NCBI GenBank assembly: GCA_027451085.1
Contig: DAIDKA010000043.1
Coordinates: forward strand, 1 to 10,865
Direction of reading: 5' to 3'
Origin: Gammaproteobacteria bacterium
Lineage (GTDB): Bacteria > Pseudomonadota > Gammaproteobacteria > Steroidobacterales > Steroidobacteraceae
Length of the DNA: 10,865 nucleotides
This document shows positions 1 through 7,273 of this stretch, piece after piece. Numbering within the stretch: position 1 is the stretch's first letter; each line of letters opens with the position of its first letter. The translations under genes and the position numbers were made by a program. Under the pieces are notes generated by a model. It had not been told where the DNA came from. It saw only the letters and a program-made list of their open reading frames with translations, and ran no database searches.

Positions 1-1
1 C

Positions 2-589
2 GATGAGCTGGCGCAGGCCGCAGGCAAGGACCCGGTGGCCTTCCGTCTTCAGCTGCTGAAGAACCATCCGCGCCATGCCGCGGTGCTGAAGCTCGCGGCG
101 GAAAAGGCCGGCTGGGACAAGCCCTTCGAAGGTGGCAAAGGCCGGGGTCGCGGCATCGCCCTGCAGGAGTCCTTCAGTTCCATCGTGGCGGAAGCAGTGG
201 AGGTCACGGTGAAGGACAACAGGGTGACCGTGGACCGTGTGGTCTGCGCAGTCGACTGCGGTCTCGCCGTGACGCCCGACGTGGTGCGCGCACAGATGCA
301 GAGCGCCATCGGCTTCGGCCTCGGTGCGGCCCTGCACAGCAAGATCACGCTCACCGACGGCCATGTGGACCAGACCAACTTCCACCAGTACGAGGTGCTG
401 CGTATCAACGAGATGCCGAAGTCCGTTGAAATCCACATCGTGCCGTCCGCCGAAGCGCCCACCGGCGTTGGTGAGCCGGGCGTGCCGCCGATTGCGCCGG
501 CCGTGGCCAATGCGGTGCGCATGGCTACGGGCATAAGACTGCGTCAGATGCCGTTCGATCTCACAGCGGCACGCACCGCCGGGGCGTGA
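2..589 (+). CDS. Molybdopterin-dependent hydroxylase large subunit, C-terminal part (isoquinoline 1-oxidoreductase beta / xanthine dehydrogenase family); 5' end outside window
   Basis: An open frame runs from the window edge (codon phase starts at base 2) to TGA at 587-589, giving 195 residues. The sequence reads as the last quarter of a molybdenum-cofactor-binding subunit of the xanthine oxidase/aldehyde oxidase superfamily. It has GRGIALQESF early on, then AVDCGLAVTPDVVRAQM and GFGLGAAL, and near the end GVGEPGVPPIAPAVANA followed by TGIRLRQMPF. The Glu of GVGEP (codon 473-475) matches the catalytic glutamate of this superfamily. The PPIAPAVANA tail is typical of IorB-type subunits, which pair with a small 2Fe-2S subunit and oxidise N-heterocycles or aldehydes. 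Full-length members have about 700-780 residues, so most of the gene and any IorA partner lie to the left. The substrate cannot be told. It converges on the next gene with an 8-bp gap. Confidence 0.88.
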   Translation, partial: DELAQAAGKDPVAFRLQLLKNHPRHAAVLKLAAEKAGWDKPFEGGKGRGRGIALQESFSSIVAEAVEVTVKDNRVTVDRVVCAVDCGLAVTPDVVRAQMQSAIGFGLGAALHSKITLTDGHVDQTNFHQYEVLRINEMPKSVEIHIVPSAEAPTGVGEPGVPPIAPAVANAVRMATGIRLRQMPFDLTAARTAGA

Positions 590-597
590 TCGAACGG
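551..597. terminator. Perfect 10-bp inverted repeat between two convergent genes, possible two-way terminator
   Basis: CCGTTCGATC at 551-560 is exactly complementary to GATCGAACGG at 588-597. The 27-base interval contains a second small hairpin, GCGG (566-569) with CCGC (576-579). The structure covers the last 13 codons of the left gene and the whole 8-bp gap before the stop codon of the minus-strand gene at 598. Being symmetric, it could act on transcripts from both sides. There is no T-run on either strand, so a classical intrinsic terminator is not shown; a hairpin that blocks converging transcription or protects 3' ends is the inference. Confidence 0.45.
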
Positions 598-1644
598 TCA
601 GTCCAGTCCGAGCACACGGCGGTTGGTGTCGGCATCGATGCCGCTGGCAGCGAAGTCATCAAAGCGCCGGTCCGTGGTCCGGATCATGTGCGCCGCGATG
701 AACGGGGCGCCTTCGCGCGCGCCGTCCTCGGGGTGCTTGAGCGCGCACTCCCACTCCAGCACGGCCCAGCCGTCGTAGCCGTATTGGGCGAACTTGCTGA
801 AGATGCGCTTGAAATCGATCTGGCCGTCACCGAGTGAGCGGAAGCGGCCGGGGCGATCCACCCATTCCTGGTAGCCCCCGTACACCCCGGAGCGCCCGTC
901 GGGGTGGAACTCCGCGTCCTTGACGTGGAACGCCTTGATGCGCTCGTGGTACAGATCGATGAAGGCCGCGTAGTCCAGCTGCTGCAGCACGAAATGGCTG
1001 GGGTCGTACAGGATGCTCGCGGCCGGATGGTTGTCCACCGCGGCCAGGAAGCGCTCGAAGGTGACGCCATCGTGCAGGTCTTCGCCGGGGTGAAGTTCGT
1101 AAGCGAGCGCCACGCCCGCCTGGCCGAAGGCGTCCAGGATCGGCCGCCAGCGGCGCGCGAGTTCCGTAAAACCTTCCGCCACCAGCCCCGCCGGGCGCTG
1201 CGGCCAGGGATAGACCGTGGGCCACAGCAGCGAACCCGAGAACGTGGCATGGGCTGCAAGTCCCAGGCGTTCGCTGGCGCGCGCGGCGTAGCGCAGCTGC
1301 TGGCTGGCCCACTCCGTCCAGGCGGACGGGTTGTCGCGCACCTGCGGATCGGCAAAAGCACGGAACAGGTCCACGTAGGCCGGGTGTACCGCCAGCAGCT
1401 GACCCTGCAGGTGGGTCGACAGCTCGGTGATCTCGATGCCGTGCTGTGCCAGGCGGCCCTTGATATCGTCGCAGTAGGCCTGGCTGGTGGCCGCGACCTG
1501 CAGGTCGAACAACGCCGGATCGCTGGTGGGCACCTGGACACCCTTGTAACCCAGCTGCGCGGCCCACTGGCCCATGGACTCCAGGGAGTTGAACGGCGGC
1601 TCCGCGCCTGCGAACTGGGCCAGGAAGATGCCAGGGCCTTTCAT
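598..1644 (-). CDS. Xylose-isomerase-like TIM-barrel protein (sugar phosphate isomerase/epimerase, AP-endonuclease 2 family)
   Basis: The protein has 348 residues from ATG at 1644. A TTG six codons upstream is possible, but the ATG is followed directly by the first barrel strand (MKGPGIFLAQF) and has AAGGTGG about 9-15 bases ahead. Metal-binding positions expected for the family are visible in order: Glu in YELHPGED, Asp/His in LYDPSHFV, His in KAFHVKDAEF, and Glu in VLEWECAL near the end. There is no signal peptide, so it should be cytoplasmic. Relatives isomerise, epimerise or dehydrate sugars, inositols or keto-sugars with a divalent metal. It is the last gene of a cluster, 14 bp behind the PQQ dehydrogenase, so it probably handles the imported oxidation product or a related carbohydrate. 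The exact reaction is unknown. Confidence 0.85.
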   Translation of the reverse strand: MKGPGIFLAQFAGAEPPFNSLESMGQWAAQLGYKGVQVPTSDPALFDLQVAATSQAYCDDIKGRLAQHGIEITELSTHLQGQLLAVHPAYVDLFRAFADPQVRDNPSAWTEWASQQLRYAARASERLGLAAHATFSGSLLWPTVYPWPQRPAGLVAEGFTELARRWRPILDAFGQAGVALAYELHPGEDLHDGVTFERFLAAVDNHPAASILYDPSHFVLQQLDYAAFIDLYHERIKAFHVKDAEFHPDGRSGVYGGYQEWVDRPGRFRSLGDGQIDFKRIFSKFAQYGYDGWAVLEWECALKHPEDGAREGAPFIAAHMIRTTDRRFDDFAASGIDADTNRRVLGLD

Positions 1645-1658
1645 GTGTCCGTCCACCT

Positions 1659-3377
1659 TCAATAAAGGACAAAGGAATAAAGGGTGTCGCCGACGGCCGC
1701 CAGCAGGTACTGCCGGCCGTCGATCAGGAAGGTCTCAGGGGGGTTGGAGATATTCCCGATCCGCGTGTGCCACAGGAATGCGCCGTCGCCCGCATCCATG
1801 GCCACAAGATTGCCGTTGGTGTCGCCGGTGAACACCAGGCCCGTGGCCGTGGTCAGCACCCCCGTGCCTACGCCGCTCCTGCCGGGCCACACGTGCCGCC
1901 ATGCGGCCTTGCCGGTGTGGTAGTCGATGGCCTCGAAGGCGTTGCCGGTTGCGCCCAGCAGGGCAAAGCGCTTGCCGCCCAGCCCCATGGAACCGCGCGG
2001 ATCAGGATCGGTGAGGTACAGCACCTGGTAGCCCGTGTTCTCGTGGGTGTAGAACAGGCCCGTGTCCGGGTTGAAGGCGTTGGGCTGGAAGTTGGTTACG
2101 CCACCCTCGGTGGGCGAGACCAGCGAGCCGGGTATGGTGGCGGATTTGCCGGGATCGGCAGCGGGGGCGCCGTCGGCTCGCAGGCCCTTGGCCCAGTTCA
2201 CCGTGGTGCCGAACCTGGCGGTCAGGAGGTGCTCACCCGTGACCCGGTCGAGCACGAAGAAGTACCCGTTGCGCGCGGCGGTGGCCACCAGCTTGCGCGG
2301 TCTGCCGTTGATCACAGCGTCAAAGAGTATGGGTGTCTGGGCCGAGTCCCAGTCATGGGTGTCGTGGGGAGAGGTCTGGTAGTGCCAGACGATCTCGCCG
2401 GTGGATACTTTCACCGCCACCAGTGAGCAGGTGTAGAGGTTGTCTCCGGGGCGGGCGACACCGGTGTAGCTGGGCGTCGGGTTGCCGGTGCCGGTGATGT
2501 AGTAACCGGTTTCCGGGTCGTAGGCCCCAGGGGTCCAGGGGTTGCCGCCGCCGTGACGCGCAGCGTCCAGCGAGGGCCAGGTTTCCAGCGCCGGGTCGTC
2601 CTTGGTCATCGGCACCATGTAGCGCCGCCACTGCAGTTTGCCGGTGCGGGGATCGAAGGACTGCAGGAAGCCGGGGGCGTCCGAATCGTTGCTTGCAGCA
2701 ACGAGCACATGGTCGCCCACCACCACTGGCGCCATGGTGGAGAAGTAGTCCTCGTCCAGGCTGGCGATCTGCACGTGCCAGTTCTCGTTCCCGGTGCGCG
2801 CATCGAGCGACACCAGGTAGTCGTCCGGGGTCTCGAACAGCAGTGAGTCGTTCCACAGCGCGCCGCCGCGGTTGCCGATGTGCGTGCCGCCGCGGGTTTT
2901 CCAGAAGTAGTGCCACAGTTCGCGGCCATCGCGGCCATCGAGGGCCCAGGCGTTGTCTGTCGAGGTGATGTACAGGATGCCGCCGACTTCGAGCACCGTG
3001 CCTCGCACCGACGGGTTGCCGGTCGGAAAGTCACCGGTGCCTTCACCGCCGACGGTGGTGACGGCGCCGCCAGGGCCTGCACCGGCCTCGTGCTGGTCAT
3101 CGACCCGCGCCGTCCAGGCGAGCGTGAGATGCGCGACGTTGTTTTTGTCGATCAGCCTGAGCGTGCTGTAGCGCCGGCCGCTGTAGTCGCCGTTGTAGGT
3201 GGGCCAACTGCCGGCCAGCGGGCCGCTGAGCTGCGATGGTGGCAGCAGCGGCGGGAGCGCCGGTGCAGGCATCCGGGTTGATGTCTGGGCCGGCGCCTGT
3301 GCCGGCAGCAGCAGGGCGGTCAGCACGGTCGCCGCAAGGCGGGTTGTGACGATGTCCCGGATGACGTGCCGGTTCAT
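1659..3377 (-). CDS. Periplasmic PQQ-dependent dehydrogenase (quinoprotein beta-propeller), no fused cytochrome domain
   Basis: The protein has 572 residues. A signal peptide spans about residues 1-31 (hydrophobic LAATVLTALLL, cleavage near APAQ). Propeller blades show the W-motif pattern: DGRDGRELWHYFW (148-159), DARTGNENWHVQ (192-203), DPRTGKLQWRRY (242-253) and STGEIVWHYQ (325-334). TGTGNPTPSY (295-304) carries the Asn expected to bind calcium, and PHDTHDWD (337-344) the Asp region expected to act as base. The final blade is LVFTGDTNGNLVAMDA and GDTLYSF. It should oxidise an alcohol, sugar or polyol in the periplasm and pass electrons to the cytochrome c encoded just upstream. Its ATG overlaps that gene's stop (ATGA, 3374-3377) and lacks a Shine-Dalgarno site, which points to translational coupling. 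Unusually, the adjacent-cysteine ring of methanol and ethanol dehydrogenases is missing: GTHIGNRG stands there, and the protein has one Cys only (317). The substrate is unknown. Confidence 0.9.
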   Translation of the reverse strand: MNRHVIRDIVTTRLAATVLTALLLPAQAPAQTSTRMPAPALPPLLPPSQLSGPLAGSWPTYNGDYSGRRYSTLRLIDKNNVAHLTLAWTARVDDQHEAGAGPGGAVTTVGGEGTGDFPTGNPSVRGTVLEVGGILYITSTDNAWALDGRDGRELWHYFWKTRGGTHIGNRGGALWNDSLLFETPDDYLVSLDARTGNENWHVQIASLDEDYFSTMAPVVVGDHVLVAASNDSDAPGFLQSFDPRTGKLQWRRYMVPMTKDDPALETWPSLDAARHGGGNPWTPGAYDPETGYYITGTGNPTPSYTGVARPGDNLYTCSLVAVKVSTGEIVWHYQTSPHDTHDWDSAQTPILFDAVINGRPRKLVATAARNGYFFVLDRVTGEHLLTARFGTTVNWAKGLRADGAPAADPGKSATIPGSLVSPTEGGVTNFQPNAFNPDTGLFYTHENTGYQVLYLTDPDPRGSMGLGGKRFALLGATGNAFEAIDYHTGKAAWRHVWPGRSGVGTGVLTTATGLVFTGDTNGNLVAMDAGDGAFLWHTRIGNISNPPETFLIDGRQYLLAAVGDTLYSFVLY

Positions 3378-4255
3378 TTGAGAGTCGCCAGGTAAGCGGT
3401 GACGTCGTGCATGTCGGGGTCGGTGAGCGCGCCGAGCAGGTGACGGTGCGCAGCCATCGGGTCGTCGATGTCCACGGCGCGCACACCGGGTCTGCCATCG
3501 CGGATGAAACTGAGGTATCCGCCGCTGTCCGCGTAGAGGCTGACGATGAAGTCATCGACGCGCTGGAGCCTGCCGTGCACCCGGGTGCCGTCGCCGAGTG
3601 TCACGGTCACCGTGGTGGGCGGAGTCTTCGGATCGGTGTGAATGGCGTAGGGGTTGCCGCCCGGCGCGACTGGAGGCCGGCCGGCCACCCAGGCGTCCTG
3701 CAGCGCGCCGGCATCGGCCGCCCGCGTGGCGATGCCCCTGAGGTCACCGCCGGGGGAGTGGCAGCCGGCACAGTGGGCCTTGAAGTAACGCCGGCCCGCG
3801 CCGGCATTGCCGACCAGGACGTTGAGCGCCTGTCTTTCACCCGGTGGCGGCGCGCCCTGGCGCTGCTTGTCGCGCAGGACGCCGTGGATGTACTCGGCGA
3901 TGGCGTGTACATCAGCAGTCGACAGGGGGAAGGCCGGCATGGGGGGGCCGCCGCCCTGCGGATCGGGCCGGCCCTTGAGCACCACCTGCGAGATGGCTTC
4001 GCCGTGCTGGTCGCTCATCACGACCTGGGAGCGCAGCAGGTTGGGACCGCCCAGGTCCCCGCCACGCAGGTCCCCGCCGTGGCAGGCCTTGCAGTTGACG
4101 GCGTACAGCTGCCTGCCATGGGCTATCACGGCAGGGTCGCCCGCCGGGCGCTGCTGGTCCGGGAAGGTCGCGGGCGCAGGTGCCTGTGCCAAGGCCAGGG
4201 TGGCTCCCAGGGCCACCGTCCAGCACAGAAAAGTCGGCATTGCGGGTCGAGCCAT
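3374..4255 (-). CDS. Periplasmic diheme cytochrome c, electron acceptor of the neighbouring PQQ dehydrogenase
   Basis: The protein has 293 residues from ATG 4255, preceded by GGAGG four bases upstream; a longer reading from 4309 would put an Arg-rich stretch before the signal peptide. The signal peptide covers about residues 1-25 (cleavage near ALAQA). Heme site 1 is CKACH at 55-59 with a probable axial Met106 in GGGPPMPAF. Heme site 2 is CAGCH at 162-166 with a probable axial Met282 in DPDMHDVTAYL. Domain 2 is interrupted by about 50 residues (213-265) rich in beta-strand pattern (TVTVTLGDGTRVHGRL, DFIVSLY, GYLSFIRD), resembling the small barrel seen in heme-binding modules of Planctomycetes-type cytochromes. 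It is first in the cytochrome/PQQ dehydrogenase/isomerase cluster and should take electrons from the quinoprotein towards a terminal oxidase. Confidence 0.88.
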   Translation of the reverse strand: MARPAMPTFLCWTVALGATLALAQAPAPATFPDQQRPAGDPAVIAHGRQLYAVNCKACHGGDLRGGDLGGPNLLRSQVVMSDQHGEAISQVVLKGRPDPQGGGPPMPAFPLSTADVHAIAEYIHGVLRDKQRQGAPPPGERQALNVLVGNAGAGRRYFKAHCAGCHSPGGDLRGIATRAADAGALQDAWVAGRPPVAPGGNPYAIHTDPKTPPTTVTVTLGDGTRVHGRLQRVDDFIVSLYADSGGYLSFIRDGRPGVRAVDIDDPMAAHRHLLGALTDPDMHDVTAYLATLK

Positions 4256-4285
4256 GCATCCTCCAGCCCTCAATCCTAAGCGATA

Positions 4286-4325
4286 CCGGCGCCATCGTCG
4301 CTGCCGCATCGACGGCGCGAGCCGG
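4286..4325 (-). terminator. Structured 72-bp gap between exonuclease and cytochrome genes
   Basis: The gap contains CCGGC (4286-4290) complementary to GCCGG (4321-4325). Inside it, CGTCG (4296-4300) is complementary to CGACG (4310-4314), flanked by GCGC on both sides. The structure begins right after the exonuclease stop (4328, minus strand) and could attenuate readthrough into the cytochrome gene. There is no T-run, and in DNA this GC-rich such stems arise by chance, so confidence is low. I see no convincing promoter for the cytochrome cluster in the gap. Confidence 0.25.
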
Positions 4326-4327
4326 CT

Positions 4328-5323
4328 CTAGATGGTGAGGGGTGGTTCGAGCGCAGCTGCGTCGATGCCGCGTTCGCGCAGGTGCGCGGCCAGCTGCCCG
4401 CACTCGCCGTGCATGAAACGGACGCGCCGCGCGCCGCTGTCTTCGCACGAGCGCAGCAGGCCCGGCCAGTCCGCGTGGTCGGAGATCACGAAGCCCGCGT
4501 CGTAGCCGCGCCGCTGTGACTCGCCCTCGATCAGCATCCAGCCCGAGCAGAAGCCCCGTGCCTGCGGTCCCAGACGCCGCAGCGCTGAGGCACGGGCCTG
4601 CGTCGGGGCCGCCAGCACCAGCGCGCCGCGATAGTCGTGAGCAGTGCTCCTGGAAAATGGCACGGTGGGCAGCATGGCGATGCCGGCGCGGCGGTAGACC
4701 TCCACCAGGCTGGCGATTTCGCCGTGGGTGTACACCGCCTCGTCCGTGTGCGCGAGCATTTCCGCCAGCACCCGCTGGACCTTGCCCAGCGCGTAGCAGA
4801 ACAGCACCGATACCAGGCCCTGCTCACGATTTTCATGCCACCACCGGACAATGTCGCCGGCGACCTGCGAGGTGTCGGGCCAGACGTAGCGGGGCCGGGC
4901 AAAGGTGGCCTCGCTGATGAAAGTGTCACAGGCCACGGGCGTGAAGGGCGCGCAGGTGGGGTCGGGCTGGCGCTTGTAGTCGCCGGAGACCACCCATACC
5001 TGCCCGTCGTGCTCCAGGCGCACCTGAGCGGAACCCAGGATGTGGCCGGCCGGATGCAGGGAGACGGTGACCGGCCCCAGGGTCACGCGTGTCTCATACT
5101 CCACGGGCGTCACCGTGCGCGCATCCTTCAGGCGCTTTTTTGCGATCCCCAGACCTGCCGCGGCCAGGACGATGCGCGCGCTGCCCTCGCGCAGGTGATC
5201 GCCGTGGGCATGGGTGACCACCGCGGTCTGCACCGCCTTGGCGGGATCTATGTAGAAGTCGCCCGGCGGGCAATACAATCCGCGCCTGGTGGCGATGATG
5301 AGTGGGTTGGGGTTTTTGAACAT
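4328..5323 (-). CDS. Ligase-associated DNA exonuclease (metallo-beta-lactamase / beta-CASP-like nuclease)
   Basis: The protein has 331 residues from ATG 5323, a length usual for this family. GLYCPPGDFYIDP (15-27) is a signature of ligase-associated DNA exonucleases. The metal-binding series is THAHGDH (37-43), HPAGHILGS (90-98), SGDYK (113-117), Glu138 in ISEATF, SDHADW (281-286) and His305. Such enzymes are usually encoded beside an ATP-dependent DNA ligase and a large helicase and are thought to process DNA ends for repair; neither partner is within this window. The frame stays open upstream to 5428 with another ATG at 5356, but family proteins begin shortly before the GLYCP motif, so 5323 is preferred. 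That ATG overlaps the likely start of the divergent gene. The Shine-Dalgarno match is weak (GCGGA). Confidence 0.88.
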   Translation of the reverse strand: MFKNPNPLIIATRRGLYCPPGDFYIDPAKAVQTAVVTHAHGDHLREGSARIVLAAAGLGIAKKRLKDARTVTPVEYETRVTLGPVTVSLHPAGHILGSAQVRLEHDGQVWVVSGDYKRQPDPTCAPFTPVACDTFISEATFARPRYVWPDTSQVAGDIVRWWHENREQGLVSVLFCYALGKVQRVLAEMLAHTDEAVYTHGEIASLVEVYRRAGIAMLPTVPFSRSTAHDYRGALVLAAPTQARASALRRLGPQARGFCSGWMLIEGESQRRGYDAGFVISDHADWPGLLRSCEDSGARRVRFMHGECGQLAAHLRERGIDAAALEPPLTI

Positions 5324-6254
5324 GGATCCGCTGTTACAGTGCGCGCCGGCGGTCATGATGATCCGCCCGGCAGCGTTCCAATATAACCCGCAGACCGCGG
5401 GCAGCAACCGCATGCAGCAGCCTGGCACCGGCGACGATGCTGCGCGCCAGGCTGTGGCCGAGTTCGATCATTGCGTGGCCCTGTTGCGCGGCGCGGGTGT
5501 GCGCGTGCAGGTGGCACAGGACACCCTGGATCCGCCCAAGCCTGATGCGGTCTTTCCCAACAACTGGTTCAGCTGGCATGCCGACGGCACCGTGGTGCTG
5601 TATCCGATGCAGGCTGAAAACCGTCGCCTGGAGCGGCGGCTCGAACTGCTCGATGGCGTGGCCACTGCGCTTGGCTGCCCCATCCGTCGCGTGCTGGACC
5701 TGAGTCCGCACGAGCGGGAGGGCCGCTACCTGGAGGGCACCGGCAGCCTCGTGCTGGACCATGTGGGGCGGCAAGCCTTTGCCTGCCGTTCCCCGCGCAC
5801 CGATGCCGGCCTGGTGGGGCGGTGGGCGCAGGAGTTCGGCTATACCCCCGTGCTGTTCGATGCCGCAGACGCCGGTGGTACATCCTGGTACCACACCAAC
5901 GTGATGCTGAGCATCGGCGCGCGCGTGGCCCTGGTTGCGGCGGACAGCATTGCCGCCGCCGACCGCGGCCGGGTGCTCGAACACCTGGCGGCCGTGCCCC
6001 GGGACATCATCGGGATCGACACTGCCGCGGTGGGCGCCTTTGCCGGCAACGCGCTGGAACTGTGCGCGGCCGGTACGGGCCCCGGAAATACCGTCTACGC
6101 GCTGTCTGCGGCCGCCTGGGCGGCGCTGCCGCGAGGCGCGCGGCAGCGGCTCGAAGCTGCGACCGGCCGTGTCTTGCCGTTGCCGGTGCCAACCATCGAG
6201 CGCCTGGGGGGAGGCAGCGTGCGCTGCATGCTGGCCGAGGTGTTCGCGGCATGA
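5322..6254 (+). CDS. ctlX: CtlX-type amidinohydrolase (arginine deiminase / DDAH superfamily)
   Basis: The protein has 310 residues from ATG 5322. That start leaves ten residues before VMMIRPAAF, as usual for CtlX proteins; an ATG at 5289 would add a non-homologous tail and ATG 5355 would begin exactly at the motif. Superfamily motifs appear in order: DAVFPNNWFSWH (75-86), LEGTGSLVLDH (137-147, Glu138), SPRTD (157-161), SWYHTNVMLSIG (188-199, catalytic His191), AFAGNALEL (239-247) and GGGSVRCM with the nucleophile Cys302. Enzymes of this fold cleave the C-N bond of guanidino or ureido groups through a covalent Cys adduct; CtlX members are named for citrulline utilisation and related proteins hydrolyse dimethylarginine. 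The true substrate is inferred only. Its stop overlaps the birA start (ATGA). A weak -10-like TACAAT lies at 5274-5279. Confidence 0.85.
   Translation: MDPLLQCAPAVMMIRPAAFQYNPQTAGSNRMQQPGTGDDAARQAVAEFDHCVALLRGAGVRVQVAQDTLDPPKPDAVFPNNWFSWHADGTVVLYPMQAENRRLERRLELLDGVATALGCPIRRVLDLSPHEREGRYLEGTGSLVLDHVGRQAFACRSPRTDAGLVGRWAQEFGYTPVLFDAADAGGTSWYHTNVMLSIGARVALVAADSIAAADRGRVLEHLAAVPRDIIGIDTAAVGAFAGNALELCAAGTGPGNTVYALSAAAWAALPRGARQRLEAATGRVLPLPVPTIERLGGGSVRCMLAEVFAA
5380..5407 (-). promoter_or_regulatory. Possible promoter for the exonuclease gene, inside the divergent gene
   Basis: On the minus strand TTGCTG (5402-5407) and TATATT (5380-5385) are separated by 16 bp, about 57 bp upstream of ATG 5323. 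The AATATAAC segment stands out in GC-rich surroundings. It lies within codons of the divergent CtlX-like gene, so the same bases are also constrained by protein sequence (FQYNP). It is a visual match only. Confidence 0.3.
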
Positions 6255-7273
6255 GGGCGCAGGCACCGTTGGCCGCACGGGTGTTCGCCCGGCTGGCAGC
6301 AGGAGGCTTCCAATCCGGGTCGGACCTGGCGGTGCAGCTGGGGGTCAGTCGTAACGCGGTGTGGAAGGCGGTTGGTGCCCTGCGCGACATCGGCGTGGGC
6401 GTGCATGCCGTGCCCAACAGGGGCTACCGCCTGGCGGTACCGGTGGCGCCCATTGCTGCACAGAGCCTGCGTGGCCGCCTGTCCACCGGTGTACGCAACC
6501 GCATCCGCAGGCTCGAGGCTGAGTGGTCGCTGGCGTCGACCAACGCGGAACTGCTCGCCCGCACCGATCTGCCCCCGGGGCAGTGCGACGTGCTGCTGGC
6601 GGAGCACCAGACCGCCGGCCGCGGGCGGCGGGGTCGTTCGTGGCTCGCTCCGCCCGGTGGCGCGATCTGCCTGTCGCTGGGCTGGTGCTTTGCCCAGACG
6701 CCACGGGATCTGCCCGCACTGGGGCTCGCCATCGGCGTGTGCGCGCTGCAGGCCGTGACGCGCGAGCTGCCACCGGATGCTGTCCTGCGGCCGGATCTCA
6801 AGTGGCCGAATGATCTGGTCGTCGGCACGCGCAAGCTTGCGGGTATCCTGATCGAACTGCGCGCCGAAGGGGCCGGCCCTGCGTACGTGGTCATCGGCAT
6901 CGGCGTGAACGCTGTGCTGGGCACCGGCCTGCGCGACCAGGTGCTGTCCACGGGGACCGAACCCGTGGACCTCAACGAACTGGGCATCGAGCCCCTGCGG
7001 CGCGCGGCGGTGGTGGCCGGATTGGTGGATTCCTGCGTGCAGGGCCTGTCCCGGTTCGAGGCCGAGGGGCTGAAGCCTTTCATGGAGGAGTGGCGGCGCG
7101 CCGATGCGCTGCGTGGTCGGGCGGTGTGTGTACAGTTGCCGAACGAGACCGTGCGCGGCACGGCGCGCGGCATCGATGTGGATGGCACGCTGCTGGTGGA
7201 GACGGCGCAGGGACTGCGGCGTTTCGCCTCGGGGGAGGTCTCAGTACGGCCGCAGGACATGGGGACGGCATGA
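6251..7273 (+). CDS. birA: Bifunctional biotin-[acetyl-CoA-carboxylase] ligase / biotin operon repressor
   Basis: The protein has 340 residues. An N-terminal winged-helix HTH is visible (about 20-62: SGSDLAVQLGVSRNAVWKAV, then PNRGYRL), so this is the long, DNA-binding type. The catalytic domain has TNAELL (97-102), AEHQTAGRGRRGRSW (117-131, the GRGRxG biotinyl-AMP loop), LKWPNDL (183-189) and RKLAGILIE (194-202), followed by IGIGVN (215-220). The C-terminal SH3-like cap is at about 290-335. It activates biotin with ATP and attaches it to the biotin carboxyl carrier protein, and should repress biotin genes when loaded. ATG 6251 overlaps the ctlX stop and the birA stop overlaps the coaX start, so three genes are tightly packed. 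Confidence 0.95.
   Translation: MRAQAPLAARVFARLAAGGFQSGSDLAVQLGVSRNAVWKAVGALRDIGVGVHAVPNRGYRLAVPVAPIAAQSLRGRLSTGVRNRIRRLEAEWSLASTNAELLARTDLPPGQCDVLLAEHQTAGRGRRGRSWLAPPGGAICLSLGWCFAQTPRDLPALGLAIGVCALQAVTRELPPDAVLRPDLKWPNDLVVGTRKLAGILIELRAEGAGPAYVVIGIGVNAVLGTGLRDQVLSTGTEPVDLNELGIEPLRRAAVVAGLVDSCVQGLSRFEAEGLKPFMEEWRRADALRGRAVCVQLPNETVRGTARGIDVDGTLLVETAQGLRRFASGEVSVRPQDMGTA

Noticed and set aside
904..1665. 253-codon plus-strand open frame
   Set aside because: It is antisense to the TIM-barrel gene, which has all family metal-site motifs; the shadow frame has no recognisable domain.
5334..6278. 314-codon minus-strand open frame
   Set aside because: It is antisense to the CtlX-like gene with its complete catalytic motifs; no family resemblance.
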